This document shows, in pieces, positions 12,559 through 25,104 of a stretch of 64,000 nucleotides of DNA. Origin of the DNA: Epiperipatus broadwayi (taxonomy: Eukaryota; Onychophora; Udeonychophora; Euonychophora; Peripatidae); contig JAQFVV010006255.1 in NCBI GenBank assembly GCA_028023455.1, positions 682,001-746,000 on the forward strand. Direction: 5' to 3'. Made by a program: the position numbers and the translations under genes. The notes below the pieces were generated by a model. That model was not told the origin of the DNA. It saw only the letters and a list, made by a program, of their open reading frames with translations, and made no database searches. Every line of letters starts with the position of its first letter. Position 1 is the first letter of the stretch.

Positions 12559-14708
12559 TATAACGATCTGGAGAAGTGAGCTTACCGTAATCTGCACTAC
12601 AGAGCGCCATCTAGGCATTTAAATCTAGAAAAATTTATAAAGTAGGCAGATACGTAAGTAAAAAAAAAAAATTTTTTTTTTTTTTTTTAAACTTTGATTC
12701 CGGTCATTAGCCCAAGTCACAAGCTCAGTGGAATAGCAGAGATTAAATAATATAATCTAAGAGTATATAAAAAAAGAATAAAATAAGCCACTGCCAGTAA
12801 TTAGCATACAAACATTTATTTATGCACATATATATAAGATTGAAAATTGTTTTAGTATCAGTTTACATTTTAACATTTAACATTATTTTTAACTTTACTT
12901 TAGATTTTAATTTACATTTTAATTTCTATTATATTATAAGTTTACATTTTAATTAAGTTCGCACAGATGGAATTATAAAAATTTGTTTTAATAATGTTGA
13001 GTATAGATCGGTTACATAGATTACAACGGTTAAAAACATTTCAAAATAAACATAAACGATCAAAATATAAAATCATTGATACTGACAATTGCAGAGGGAA
13101 ATTTATAAGTAACCCAATAGTATTCACCATAAGATACTTGCATTGTCACCAATAACTTAAAAGACATCCGAATAAATACATTTTAGATACTCACCGTAAG
13201 GTATCATTATTTATCGAATGTCTATATATTTTGATCAAATATGAAAACCCAAAACATACTTAACCGATAACCAATCCATGCAAGCGTCTATAAACAACTT
13301 AAATTTAATGCATTTTTATTTAGTGTCGAGTATGAATAGACTACATAGATTTGCATTTGAAAATAAAACATTCTATCCCTATTTAACCTTAGGCTAAAGG
13401 TTCGCAGCCAAAACTGGCGTCAATTTATCTGATATATCGATGCATTCAATGTAATATGAAATACGGCAGCACCAAAAAGTTAAGAGAAGAAATTGCCTCT
13501 CGTCAAATAGGAATATTACATCTATCTGACAAGAAGAGCAATAAAAAAAAAACTCCATAGAAAGGAACTGTGTTCTCCATCTTATAATTCCTTCCATAGG
13601 CAAATGGGTGAGTGCGGCGTATGAAACGATTCTGCCCGTAGCGAATCTGATATTACATCTACTAATCACACCAATATATCCCATCCATTGACCCAATTCA
13701 ACTACGACACAAATAACCTAAGATTACCCTCCCCTAATATAACTTTACAAATCTATACAGCCATTCATGCCCGACTTAAGTTTAACATTTATATAATTAA
13801 TTTAACGAAAAACAAAAATCATGATAAAACTTAAAGAACAAAAAATAAATAAATAAATGGAAATGATTTTACAAAAGAAACACATCAAATAAAATTATAA
13901 CTAATTAATAAATATTTTAGTTTGGTCAGATAGGATTCTATTGCAGTATTTACCAAAAAGTTTTAAAATTTAGAGTTCTTATTGTTCAAATGAATATAAA
14001 GTTCTTACGATTTTTTAAAACGTCCAATTTTATCCGTTGCTTGCCATGAACGTGAATTCCCACGCTGTCCTAAGATTGGTATTCTGTTGGCCGATTTATT
14101 TATCCATCCGGAGGTTTTTGCTTTAACTGGTCCTCAATGTAGAAAACGATAGTTCATTTCTCCTTCTTTCTTAGCAGAACTGAAGGGATTGAAGAGTGCG
14201 TCTTTTCAATCCCTTCTCCTTCACCTCCGCACTAACACATATCTGTCACATCTCTCAATAATAATCAATCAATAATTTTCAAACTTGTCCTTTTATATTA
14301 ATTTTGTGGATTGAATTGACATTACATCATCGATGTGATGGTCCTTTCGCTGAGGTCCGATTCCATTGTTTTTCTCTCCTATCTGACCGCTGTTTATACA
14401 TATAAATGCCCAAGGCTAGTTTACTAATTAAAATAATCATTTCCATTTTCTGATTACTTAATGTGTTTTCCAAAATTAAAGATATATTTTTATCTCTAAA
14501 TCTTTTTAAGATTTAGTTTTAAAATACTTTTTCTTTAATAAAGTTTTATTTTAATAATTTTTCATCTGTGCGATTTTATATATATATACGAGTTTAAGAT
14601 TTTCAATTTTTATGTCTAACAAAAAAAAAAGTTTTTAAATGCGAACTTTTTATTTTAACTTTATGTTTAATAATAAAAAACAATGTAACGACATCTGTGC
14701 TCGTTACA
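12559..14708. mobile_element. LTR-like element, family F copy 1 (probable solo LTR)
   Basis: The 2150-bp segment starts TATAACGATC and ends TCGTTACA, an inverted terminal match typical of LTRs (TG..CA with the G changed), and it is flanked on both sides by ATAC, a 4-bp target duplication. A second copy with the same ends and nearly the same length lies at 59641-61794. Internal landmarks are GCGCCATCTAGGCATTT near 12604, a GTCACAAGCTCAG block near 12716, block X (12957-13310) and block Y (13324-13790). No protein domain was found; the 100-codon minus-strand frame at 13394-13696 falls in block Y, is not preserved in copy 2 and is not called. It could also be a non-autonomous element of its own. 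Confidence 0.65.
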
Positions 14709-15655
14709 ATACATTCATTAAAAATATCACAAACATAACCCATTTATTAATGTAACCCTATTATACTTTTTAATTGTACATAAATAAGGTTTGATATCAC
14801 ACCAATCACACTTAAAAGAGGCCATTGGCTTTCTACGAATTATAGGAGATAGTACATGCACTTCAAGCATTATCATTTTATCTAATCATTTGTAATTATA
14901 AATTTATTTAAATGCATATTGATTACGTAAGTAATATTTACTAAGACTAAGGCGCATTTTCACGCACATATTCTTGAGGTTTTACAGCCTTAGTAACTAA
15001 TCATTTATTTAAATTAATCAATGACAAAAGTTGATAGCTTATGTAACCTGGTTTGATGCTTTTATAACAATTAAATGTTTTGATAGATTGTTGGTTGTTC
15101 AATGATATCTTTTGATTTTGTCTTCACAAGACATACAGCATTCTAAACAACTGCTTTTAAGAAAGTATAGTGTTTTTAATATTAACCCATACTTATTCAA
15201 AGTTGATAAAAATATCCAATTAGAGGAGATTTTTGTGATTAGATTTATCTTATTTGTGATGATATTTCTAGTATGTTTAATTCTTCAAAATTATTCTATA
15301 AATTATTTATTATAGATAATGATTTGCTGATAATATTATCAAAAATATGAATATTATTAAATTTTATACGTTTTTTTTTTCAATCATGAAATTAATTTTG
15401 ACTTTTTACTAAATATTATTTTTCAGATCATTACTTTGACTCTTCTATTGTCTTTTCACTTTATTACTTCTATGCTTCTAGTTATTTTATATTATTTCAT
15501 ATTATATACCATGGCTAAGATTTATGAATTCATTTACACATTTTTATTTAAAAATTGTAGTTTAAACTTTGTTGGACTTCTCTACTGATTTTCCACCTGC
15601 AGCATTTGAATTTCACTTATTTACCTATTTGCTAAATTTTTTATTCCATTTACAT
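14709..15655. other. AT-rich DNA, no gene seen
   Basis: No recognisable gene or repeat; the 67-codon frame at 15112-15315 is hydrophobic by composition only. Confidence 0.5.
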
Positions 15656-15656
15656 A

Positions 15657-15752
15657 ATTTTTTTTCCCCCATGTGTCAAAGCATCAGCCGGGAAGTGAAC
15701 CTGGGACAACTGCTTGTAAGGCAGCTGTGCTGACCACTCGACCACCAATGCT
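15657..15752 (-). mobile_element. tRNA-derived SINE
   Basis: Minus-strand residues 15752 to 15680 form a 73-nt tRNA-like head: a 7-bp acceptor (AGCATTG with TGATGCT), an A-box-like TGGTCGAGTGG, an anticodon arm with loop CTTACAA, and a B-box-like GGTTCACTTCC. The head runs into TTGACACATG, then a G run and a poly-A tail. No CCA-compatible flank or terminator suggests a gene, so it is a retroposed SINE. Related heads are at 19042 and 25056. Confidence 0.75.
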
Positions 15753-15811
15753 TGATGCTATTTGTTATATGAAATTATTTACAGCTTTTAATGTCTACAT
15801 ATATTTTGTAA

Positions 15812-15975
15812 AGATAATCCCAATATCAATAACAATCAACAATCTCAACCTGTTGTCAAGAAAATCTTCTTTTAACAATAAAGATGGAATTCCATGTTTA
15901 TTTATTGTCCAATGTATTTATATAGATACTAAAGATTGCAACTTGACCACAGAGACTGAAATCATTGATACACAG
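15812..15975. repeat. Repeat family D, copy 1
   Basis: Shares a colinear series of phrases with 16178-16320: CAATATCAATAACAATC, TGTTGTCAAG, TTTTAACAATAAAG, TTATATAGAYACTAAAGATTG and GACCACWGAGAC. Probably the body of a SINE or LTR remnant. A 104-codon frame (15673-15987) runs across it and the SINE head and is not a gene. Confidence 0.7.
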
Positions 15976-16177
15976 AAGTTTAAATAAACATCATTAAACA
16001 ATTAAATATAACCTGTTTTGAATGCAGATTAACAAGTAATCAATTATTACAATCAACTACAATTATAGCTTTCAAATTGCACTCCAACAATGTATTACTT
16101 AAATAATATATGTAATAATGTTCAAGGTTAGATAGGTTTATAAGTAAATTCTTCGAAATCAGTCAACACTTAGAGAA

Positions 16178-16320
16178 TCCTAATATCAATAACAATCTCA
16201 ATCTATTGTCAAGGAACCTCCTTTTAACAATAAAGGTGGAAATCCCACCTTTATTTATGGTCCAATATATTTATATAGACACTAAAGATTGCAACGTGAC
16301 CACTGAGACCAAAATTATTT
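16178..16320. repeat. Repeat family D, copy 2
   Basis: Second copy of family D. It carries an 11-bp hairpin (AATAAAGGTGG with CCACCTTTATT, about 16240-16266) that is partly lost in copy 1. Confidence 0.7.
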
Positions 16321-16329
16321 TATTTGTAT

Positions 16330-17215
16330 AATCCTATAAAATATAATAAAAGAAACTTTTATTAAAGTCTACAATTTCTTCTTAGTTTAAGAGTATTTAT
16401 TTAATGTCATTATCTTGACATTTTATCATTATTCTAATCTTTATAGGAAAGTTTTCAGGCCATTTTTTTATAATTTTAGACTTATTTTTTCATAACTAAA
16501 CCATTCTTATTCAGATTTTTTTTTTAAAAAAAAATCTTTTTTTTTAAAGATTTCTATCATCTTCTTTTTTTTTTTTTTTCATTACTATTTTTATAAACGT
16601 TTACTTTTTTCAAAATTTTTGATTATTTTAAAATTGATCATCTTTTAAATTATATATATATGTGTGTGTAATAAAGTATTGTGGAAATCAATTTCTCTTT
16701 ACACATATGCCATAAAATAAACATGTTTGCCTCCCAAACTAAATTGTTTCATTTTATATTTATATATAATAAAATATGTCAGATCCCTAATGATAGTTAC
16801 TGTCCCCAAACCTATTTACCATATTACCCTATCAACTTTTCCAAACTTTTATGTTTAATATTCTACAATGTTTCTACTTTTTCCTTCTTTTTTTTTATTA
16901 CTTATTTTCATTTTACCTTTTACATATCTTTTATTTCTTGAGAATGTATTCTATCCATTTCTTCTTAAATTATATATATAATTTTCTCAATAAATATTTT
17001 CTTTTCATTTATTTATTTCAACATTTTATTAATTTGTAACAGAGGTATAATTAACTAATTTTATATAATTTTTGAATACTGAACATAAAAATAGCCTAAA
17101 CTAAGAGATTATCTCTTATCTGGAAGTTACAGAAAGAGAGAGAGACAGAAAAGAATGCTCAAATTAATAAGCAGAAAGATGTTACATACTTCAAGTGTGA
17201 TTTTTTTTTCTTTGT
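16330..17215. other. T-rich low-complexity DNA
   Basis: Dominated by poly-T and poly-A runs, including facing A and T runs near 16510-16550. The Phe- and Tyr-rich frames at 16681-17039 are composition artefacts. Confidence 0.5.
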
Positions 17216-17218
17216 CTT

Positions 17219-18200
17219 TTATATTTCTTTTCTGCAAGCATCTTTTCTGATTATCAAGCAGTAATCTGCTAACATTCCAGGGCATTCACCTTTGCCATGC
17301 TTCTCAATGACTGTGATATTCTGATGAAAACATTTCCCATGACAGTCACTGAGTGCAACACAGTTAATGGGAAAGTCATCTAAATGAGAATAGAGGGGAT
17401 GCATCTTTAGAGATATTCTGCAACTCATTTTCTCATATGCAATTAGAAGGTCATCTACAAGCTGAGGAAAACTTCCAAATAAACTATTTTAAAAAAAAAA
17501 GGCTTTTCTTACTTCTCTTTAACTATCTTCTTTTGAAGTTGTCTGATATTGGAAGCAACTATATTTCTCTTTGATTTTCTTTGTGGTGATCCCTAGAAAT
17601 AGCTAATATAAATAGATAACTGCATTACTGTAACTATTGGCAGCCTTTACAGGTTTGTTTCATGAGTTTGAGTTTAATATTCAGTGATGGAAGGAATAAA
17701 CTTATTCTGAATGACAAATGATTGTCAGGTGTACATTCATCAGGTCTGATGTAAATGATGACTAGTAAGGTCAATTCTTCTTGTAATGATTTAATCCATT
17801 ATAACTTTTATTTGGAAAAATAATCATATTTCATATAGCTCTATTGTTTTTATACTAAAATAATTTTAAAATCACAAGTCATATGCTACTCATAATTCTT
17901 GTACAGTATAAATGTATGAAGTTTTTTTGGTGTCTATATAAGTTTCTTTATTATAGTTATATTTGCTAGTGGAACCAAAGGCCAAGCATATTATTATTGT
18001 GCAAAAGTGTCATCTTCAAACTGATCTCAGTTTTTTTTTTCAGAATATAACTGCACAGAACATTATTGTTGGCAGTGATAGCAAGTGACTCTCATTATTT
18101 CTGCAATATAATCCCATCCCCATTGTTTTATTCTGAAATCCAGTGCTTCTGCTCTATTCTTGATCAATTCCCGATTCTGTAAAATCATTTTCTTTTTCAG
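17219..18200 (-). pseudogene. Decayed pseudogene of a large, repetitive animal protein family
   Basis: Reading the minus strand from 18200 down, fragments in all three frames line up in order with a family I recognise from many uncharacterised, multicopy proteins in arthropods, Hydra and other animals. The pieces are a RIKQW segment (about 18110-18170), an ISLKMTLLHNNN segment (about 17990-18025), a CDFKII segment followed by NHYKKN (about 17770-17880), LFLPSLNIKLKLMKQ (about 17640-17700) and the best-kept end, 17480-17219, with MSCRISLKMHPLYSHL, DCHGKCFHQNI and MLADYC. The order is colinear, but there are several stops and frameshifts. Poly-A/T tracts interrupt it. The family has no firm function known to me; its copy number suggests a mobile or virus-like origin. 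Family recognition rests on memory and was not searched. Confidence 0.65.
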
Positions 18201-19040
18201 TTTTTTTATGACATTCTCAGAAACATTGACATAAATTCATGATTAGTTAAGATGGTCCTATCAATTTGTTTATGTCTAGTTAATCTACATTATTCTGGCA
18301 TTGTATTTGGGGGAGAGGATATGAAGTGGAAACTTTTTCATTTTGTGGTATAGGCTGGTAGCTAATTATCTTCTTTTTGGTCATTTTTTTAAAAAGGAGT
18401 ATCATGTAAAGACAGCAATCAGAAATGTAATTTTTTGATTCCTTCCATAAGATTAAGATTGAAAACATGACATGTCTCTTCTCATACTGCCATATTCAAA
18501 GATTTGTTGAACAGTTATTGCAATAATATATTTATTCTTTTTGTTGTGATTTTTCAGATAGAGATATAAATGCATAAATATTTTTATTATTTTAATTCTG
18601 TTAATAATTTACATTTTACATTTCTCAAAGTGATGATAGAATTTAAGGTATTGTTGTAAAAAACCGAAAACATAAATGAAAAATTACATATATGAAAAGG
18701 TAATCGAATAAATGAATATATAGTAATATATTGTTGAAGAAGAAACAAAATAAATTTTGTAAAAAAAAAAAAAAAAAGAAGTATACATAACAGAAATGCA
18801 AACAAATATCAAATACCAGTTTAAATATAAAAAAAAAAAAAATCTCAAAACAATAAAATAACTATTTTTATTTCACTCATGACCGCTGAGATAAATCAAC
18901 TGTCTATTAAATTAAGATTCTATGAATAGTGAGGTTTACATTATTTGAAATTCCAAAACTAAATTAAAATCTTTTCTTTTTTTTTTTTGGTAAAAAAATT
19001 TCAATAGAAAGTGTTTGAAATATAAAAATAAGTTTTTGTT
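18200..19040. other. AT-rich DNA, no gene seen
   Basis: May hold the unrecognised N-terminal part of the pseudogene just downstream, but nothing can be supported. Poly-A runs near 18760 and 18825. Confidence 0.4.
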
Positions 19041-19041
19041 A

Positions 19042-19156
19042 AGCGTTGTTAGCCGAGAGGTCAGCGCAGCCGCCTTGCAAGCAATCAGTTGGTTGCAGAC
19101 TGTTGTTGCGGGTTCGCCTACCGGCCAATGCTATGACATATGGAACAAAAAAAAGT
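19042..19156 (+). mobile_element. tRNA-derived SINE with a long variable arm
   Basis: A 91-nt tRNA-like head: acceptor AGCGTTG pairs with CAATGCT over 7 bp, A-box TTAGCCGAGAGG, anticodon-like loop CTTGCAA, an extra arm of about 20 nt (GTTGGTTGC region) and B-box GGGTTCGCCTACC. It continues as ATGACATATGG into a poly-A tail, matching the tail of the SINE at 15.7 kb. The extra arm makes it look like a class II tRNA or an insertion. Confidence 0.7.
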
Positions 19157-19159
19157 TTT

Positions 19160-20140
19160 TTAAAAAATGATTTTGGTATTAAGTCTAAAAAAATAATAAG
19201 AGTGGGTTGATTAAAAGAATAAAGAAAGAATTAGAATAATAATGATATACTGAAAGGAAATCATATATGCTCAAAATATTTAATAATGAGTTTTTTTTTC
19301 TAAATACAATATTTAATAATGAGTTGTTTTAAAAAGATACGAAACTAACAAATGGATTTACTGCAAAAGTTTGAATATTAAAATAGTTTAAAACATAAAA
19401 TAAATATGATGTTATTTAAAAAATAAATAAAGTGAAAAATTCAAGCTATATAAAAATTATTGTAGAGTATGGTTTAACATTATAATAGAGCAGTGCATTC
19501 TAATAGCTAAAGCTTTCTGGATCAATTTTTCAATTGGAAAAAATATTAGAACAAATTATAATGAATAGAGTTGTTGTTTTCAGCTCGATAGTTTGGTCTT
19601 AAAGGTTTCATGATCCCACCGCCATGACTTGACCATATAATTAATGATAATAATGATTAAAAGAAATAAAAATAGAAAAAAGAAATTATACAATAGAGAA
19701 CATAAATGTAATATATATATAATATTATGCAGTCAATATAATACAAGAATTTATATAGATAAACTTTCATATTGTAACAGTCAGAAACGTGTGAATCGTT
19801 AACATAGTGCAGAATTCGACCACCACACAGAACGACAGCACCATTTAGGTAGCAAAACCACCTGTAGTACTGAGTTCGAACATAGTTTATCGGTTCCACA
19901 ATACAATATACGAAACAATGCATCTGATTTCATGTTAGTAAATATTTCCTTAGGCACGGTGATCAGGGAGATGCAAGAGAATCAAGAATTTTATTTCGAG
20001 TTAGCCAATCAGAACATTAATCTTAAACATTTATCTTACAGAATCGAGGAAATATAATATGGAATGGGTATCGAATAAATAAATAAAGAAGTCACGGCAG
20101 TCGTATAGTTTGACATTATTTATTGAAACATTTTAATAAG
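19160..20140. other. Unclassified DNA with a possible LTR start
   Basis: No gene. At 19774-19860 the text TGTAACAGTC ... CACCACACAGAACGACAGCACCATTTAGG is reminiscent of the start of family F, but no matching end was found, so no element is called. Confidence 0.3.
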
Positions 20141-20335
20141 AAATCATTTACTAATAATATTTGGTAATATTTAAAATTGAGTAACGGACTTTTCTGATAC
20201 TGTTATATATTATAGAAATACATTTATTTATTTAGATACATTTGTGCAAAATCATTTACCAATAATACTTTATATTTAAGATCTCAGTAGTGGTATTTTC
20301 CGATACTGTTATGTTTACAAAGAGAAATACATTTT
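20141..20335. repeat. Imperfect tandem duplication, about 105 bp
   Basis: Two adjacent copies share AAATCATTTAC, AATAATA and a TTTTC[TC]GATACTGTTAT block followed by AGAAATACATTT. Confidence 0.7.
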
Positions 20336-20339
20336 TAGA

Positions 20340-23300
20340 TGATGTAATCTAGCTACCTAAAATTCTCGAGCAAGTATTTCTAAGGCATGCCTTTAGGGAT
20401 TTATACTTTTGCAATACAAGAGTCTAAAGTAAGATTTATAATAGTAGCGGCGAACATATATTTATTTAATTAAAGATATTTACTAATAACTAGGGGCAAA
20501 CATTTATTTGAGAGTGGATTATGTCACTAGTGCAAGGACAGAGTTATACATAGAATAATAAAGTTAATAAAAGAAACACACGGTACGTTTAGAAAGGCGA
20601 TAGGAAGTGGCAGTATATTGAAACTGCAAAGCCGTGAATGAGTTTATAAGAATGGGCTGGCGTTTGCCATAGGCCTGAAAAGGTAAGGTGTCACATAAGC
20701 ATAACCAGGGACAAGTTGTTCATGCCACAATTGCCTGCTGGCTGCATGATGGTCGTCAAGCCCTATGGGAGCATTTATTATGTCTGCTTGTGTAGGATGA
20801 CTGGGGTTAATTTCAACCCTATAGAATTCGGAATATTCAAGGCTTGCAATGGGTCATCGTGTCTCTAAAATGTAACACATGTATAATATACAGACGATTC
20901 AGTTAAGATTTAAATATATTTTATAACTCGGCCCTACATTATCAACATTTACTAAAGAACATTTGTGACTCTCAAAGAAATGCAATTTTATGGAATTATG
21001 AATCAAAATTTAATAAAATATAAACAATATGTAAACTGGGTGATTATTACAATTAATACATCAGCCATTTGCTAATCAGTAGACCCCGTATTACAATAAA
21101 TAAAGCATTGAATGCATGTCAATTTATATGAAAATATTAAGTTATTTATGAAAGTAAATATTAATGAAAATTTGACACGCATCCACTGTTTCAAGCGATC
21201 ATAAATTTATACTTAGAAAACTATGAGATGCGATAATTATATAATAAAGTGTAGATTTTAGAAATACACATTCAAGAAAGATAGAATAAGGCAGGCTAGA
21301 TTGTTAAAGAAATTTACGTAATATTAATTATTAAATTTATAGTTTTACAAATGAGAATTTACAGTTTATAGTTTATAAGTTATAAAAAGATGAATGAGCT
21401 ATAGTGGGATATTAGTAGAGTACTCTAGAGAATATGGATACAGGTACCTGTTTTATGAGAAGTTTTCCAATTCAGTGATCAGCAGCAAATTTTTCATGAT
21501 TCTAGCATTAGTAGTTCTTTACAGTATTTAGGTGATTTAATTACTTGAATAGCAGCAGCAGTTTTCTAATTGTTTGGGGCAGCAGATCTTCTTTGGTTGA
21601 TTTTATGGAGGGCATGGGCGTAGATTCTCGGCAAACAGTTGACCATCTCCGTGGAGAATAGTCTTTGACGCTTTCTACTCACGCATACTGTGGCATGTAA
21701 AAAAAACAATATATATATTAGGAGACTCGTAACTGTTCGGGAGCAAACACTAAGGTTCAACTCCAAGTTTCTAGAAAGTCTAAAATGGCTTCCTTTCTTA
21801 GATCTTATCTTTTACATTTTTGTTATAGTTTATTTTTGGATTCCACTTAATCTGCCCTGAGGATAATCAATGCTTTCTTGTTAAGTTTAATTATAGAGAA
21901 AGCTGCCTTTCTATTGTTTACCTTTACATTTACATTTTATAATTACATTTTGGGGAATTTTTCTTTAATTAATCTATTATCTCTCACCGACCATTGCTTT
22001 TAAAATTTCAAATACAAAAGGGAACATATGATTATTTTTACTTTTAATTAAATATTACACTCTATTTCTAAAATTATTACTAAATGAAATTTAAACAAAG
22101 CAATAAATAACGGATTTTACAATTCAAAATAAATAGTTAAAATTATATATTTTTATATAACTAAAAGAAGAAATCTAAATTATTGTTTATCTTTATTTAT
22201 TGCCTTAAATCTGATATCGAAATGTGTGCATGTTTATGGTGAATTCTACATATATCTATACATTTTTAATATTGCTACACACACAATTCGATACCAAAAA
22301 GTTTAAATTTGGGTAGGATAGAGCGGTGAGTGAGAAACAATAGAAAAAGGCGAAACTTAAGATTCGAATACGAATCTTACTGTTTCAATATTGAAGTACA
22401 GAGAATATTAAGCATTAAAATAAATCTAAGAGATGTTTGTAGTTAAAATGTATTATTTTTAATAGTTATATTTTATTGGGGAAAAAACAGTTTAATAAAA
22501 ATATAGGATAATTAATTTTAATTCATTTGTAAATCATTAACTGCAGCAAATAATTTAATTTAAAAAGTTTCTTTTAAAAGTCTATAAGCTTTAAAAATCA
22601 AAAAGAAAAAAATGTAAAAATGTTGATATCAATAAGGTTATAAAAAAGATATATTCCTGACATGTTGATTTAGAAAAGTCATTTTTGCATAGTTAATAGT
22701 TTTTATTGATTAGTATCTTTAAAAATGCATTTATTGCTAATGAATAAATATTAGTAAGGAATGTTTATATGAATCGGACAAGCATAGCTTTGATTAATGT
22801 GAGCAAATTAGAAAAGTAATGATGCTTATGATCACTAAATGCATAAGTATAAATACTAATAGGGAACAAAGTTGTTATAATGTTGCTATTATGTTTGTTT
22901 AAATAAATAAATAAATATATAAAAACAATATGAAATAAAAATAATTATAAAGGGAGGTTATTAAAACAATGCCTTGTATGTTTACCTATAAAGTTAGTAC
23001 TAATATATATAAGACTGATTTATATTTTATTAAAAAAACAACTACAGTCTCTCCAAATCTCCTCTTGCATAATGAAATGAGACTTTATTAATATATTTAG
23101 TAGAAGTGAGATTTTAGTAGTTTTCCATCCATATTTTACTCTTTTGCTAGAAATAACTATATTAATTGAACAACCAATAACATATCTCAACTTATATATA
23201 TTAACATAAATATCTCTGGCACAATTAATAAGAATACTAGATTAAGTGCATGTGTTATGTATGTCTAATAAATAAAATGCTAAAAGCCATATATATAATA

Positions 23301-23765
23301 TCTTTATGTATTTGGATTAAATTTTTTATAAACAAATAACTGACAATATTAACTATAAAATAAGCATAGTAAATATAATTCATGAATAATGGTATAAATA
23401 AATGATGACATAGATTGTTTAAAGATTCCAATAATAATTTTTTGTTTTGGATAAAAGAAAAATTCATTGCTGTTGAGTTTTTTTTTTTTTTGTATTAAAT
23501 AAAAAAGAAATAAAATTAAAATTTAGTTTAAAGGACTTTTCAAACAAGTTATCTAAGTAAAATTCAATTTACATTAAAACTAAAAAAAATAGTAATGTAG
23601 GAAAATCTATTGTGCATAAATTATATTAAAGATAATGTACTTCATTTATTAGAAATTTAGTAAAATGTGTCTAATGAATTAATTATTTTTGTTTTTAATG
23701 CATTTATTTAATTTTAGGAAATCTGTTTATTTGTTAGTATGTTTGTAAACTTTTGAATCACTTTT
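20340..23765. other. No gene recognised; one GC-richer patch
   Basis: The patch 20570-20880 is richer in G+C than its surroundings and could be an exon-less remnant of an element, but no frame reads through. The 66-codon minus frame at 21566-21766 has no recognisable domain. The rest is AT-rich. Confidence 0.4.
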
Positions 23766-23769
23766 ATGT

Positions 23770-24440
23770 TAGATAAAATTTTAAAATCAAAGTTCAATAA
23801 ATTTAAATTCAATAGAATTGCTTCAAATGTGGTATGTAAGTAATAAATACCAAGAAAATCCATATGAGAAATGAGTCTTTGTGGTAGGTCACCTAGTTTC
23901 TTAGATATGGTACATAAGATGAGAAAATATTGAATATTTTGATATCAAAGTTTAAAATTTTTAGAACTTTAACATGCTTTAATTAATATTTATGAGAGGG
24001 CAATATAGAGATTTTTGTGTTTTAAATTTATAATAATAATAATAGTAATCATAACAATAATAATAAATTCAGGAAAATCCATATAGGATACTAATCTTTT
24101 AGTAGATCACCTAGTTTCTTAGATATGGAACCAAGGATGGGAAAATATTGAATATTTTGATATTAAAATTAAAAACTATTCATATAACTTTAATGTTTTA
24201 AGTAAGACTCATGAGAGAGCTGTATAGAGATTTTTTACTTCCAATTTAAAATTATAACATTTTAAAATTGAGGTTTAATAGATTTAAGTTCAATATAATT
24301 TGTTGAAATTTTGTTAATTTTTTTAAAATCTAACAAAGTGACAAGATACAATTATATTTTATATAGGTGACTTATTTTTTAGATATGGAAGAGTGGGGAG
24401 GGGGCTTTGAATATTTTGATCTTAGAATGCTAATGTTTTA
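23770..24440. repeat. Degenerate tandem repeat, three units of about 220-260 bp
   Basis: Landmarks recurring in order are AAATCCATAT, a CACCTAGTTTCTTAGATATGG block (23895, 24110, and shortened at 24370), GAATATTTTGAT and GAGAGATTTTT-type ends, plus GTTCAATAAATTTAA at 23790 and 24265. Units diverge clearly, so this is old. Confidence 0.7.
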
Positions 24441-24597
24441 GTTAATATTCATAATTTTGTTGGTTTCAATTGTAAGCTTCATTTAAATAATAAGGAATTT
24501 AATTTGCAATATTGTTTTATTAAGCTTTTTAAAAAAAAAAAATTTCAAAGAAAAATGTTAAACAATTTTTAACAGAAAAATAACTTATGTACTGTAT

Positions 24598-24975
24598 TAA
24601 GGTCCTGTATGCGAGGGGTCAGAGTGATTTAAAGTCAACAGTGGTTCGACAATAATTTTGGCATCAACAAGGTCTTTTAGCATTCCATCAATAGATTTTC
24701 AATGATATGGATGGCTGAAGAGTTGGAGAGAGGAGAGGATTGAAGTTTGTTCATTAAAGTTTGAAGATTTGCTATATTAATATAAACTTAGCACTGATTA
24801 TATATGTGTGTATGGAAAATTATGAGCTGGATCAACTGATTCACTGGTACATATATTTGAGATTATTTATCTTTTTCACATGTATGTGGTCATGTGTATC
24901 AGTTGTATGGAATGGATTGGATGGCTATAGGGAGCTTGAAACTTTGAATTCAAATCCCTTCTAATAATATATATG
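24598..24975 (+). repeat. Family A repeat (A3), single diverged unit
   Basis: Carries, in order on the plus strand, TAAGGTCCTGTATGCGAGG, the TTTTCAATGATATGGATGGC block, a TTCATTAAAGTTTGAAGA block, a broken hammerhead and the CAAATCCCTTCTAAT end at about 24950. It lies in the orientation opposite to A2. Confidence 0.8.
24816..24876 (+). ncRNA. Remnant of hammerhead motif (A3)
   Basis: The alignment with other family A copies places the ribozyme here, but the first box reads CTGATTC and the second (GAAA) is lost. Inactive. Confidence 0.4.
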
Positions 24976-25055
24976 TGTATGTGATAGAGAGAGAAAATAT
25001 ATATGTGTGTGTATCAGATTTAATCATGTAGAACAAGTTGCTCATAATTTTATTT

Positions 25056-25101
25056 TATTTCTCTCATGTGTCATAGCATCAGCCGGGAAGCGAACCTGCC
25101 A
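25056..25101 (-). mobile_element. 3' fragment of a tRNA-derived SINE
   Basis: The minus strand reads GGCAGGTTCGCTTCCCGG, TGATGCT, then ATGACACATG and an A/T-rich tail: the B-box half and tail of the SINE at 15.7 kb, truncated upstream. Confidence 0.7.
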
Positions 25102-25104
25102 ACC

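Noticed and set aside
13394-13696. 100-codon minus-strand frame as a gene
   Set aside because: It lies in block Y of family F and the corresponding region of copy 2 has stops and shifts; no recognisable domain.
15680-15752. Functional tRNA gene
   Set aside because: Mismatched arms, decayed B-box and a poly-A tail show a SINE head; the same applies to 19042-19132.
19774-22290. An LTR element starting TGTAACAGTC
   Set aside because: No matching TG..CA end, duplication or second copy could be found in the window.
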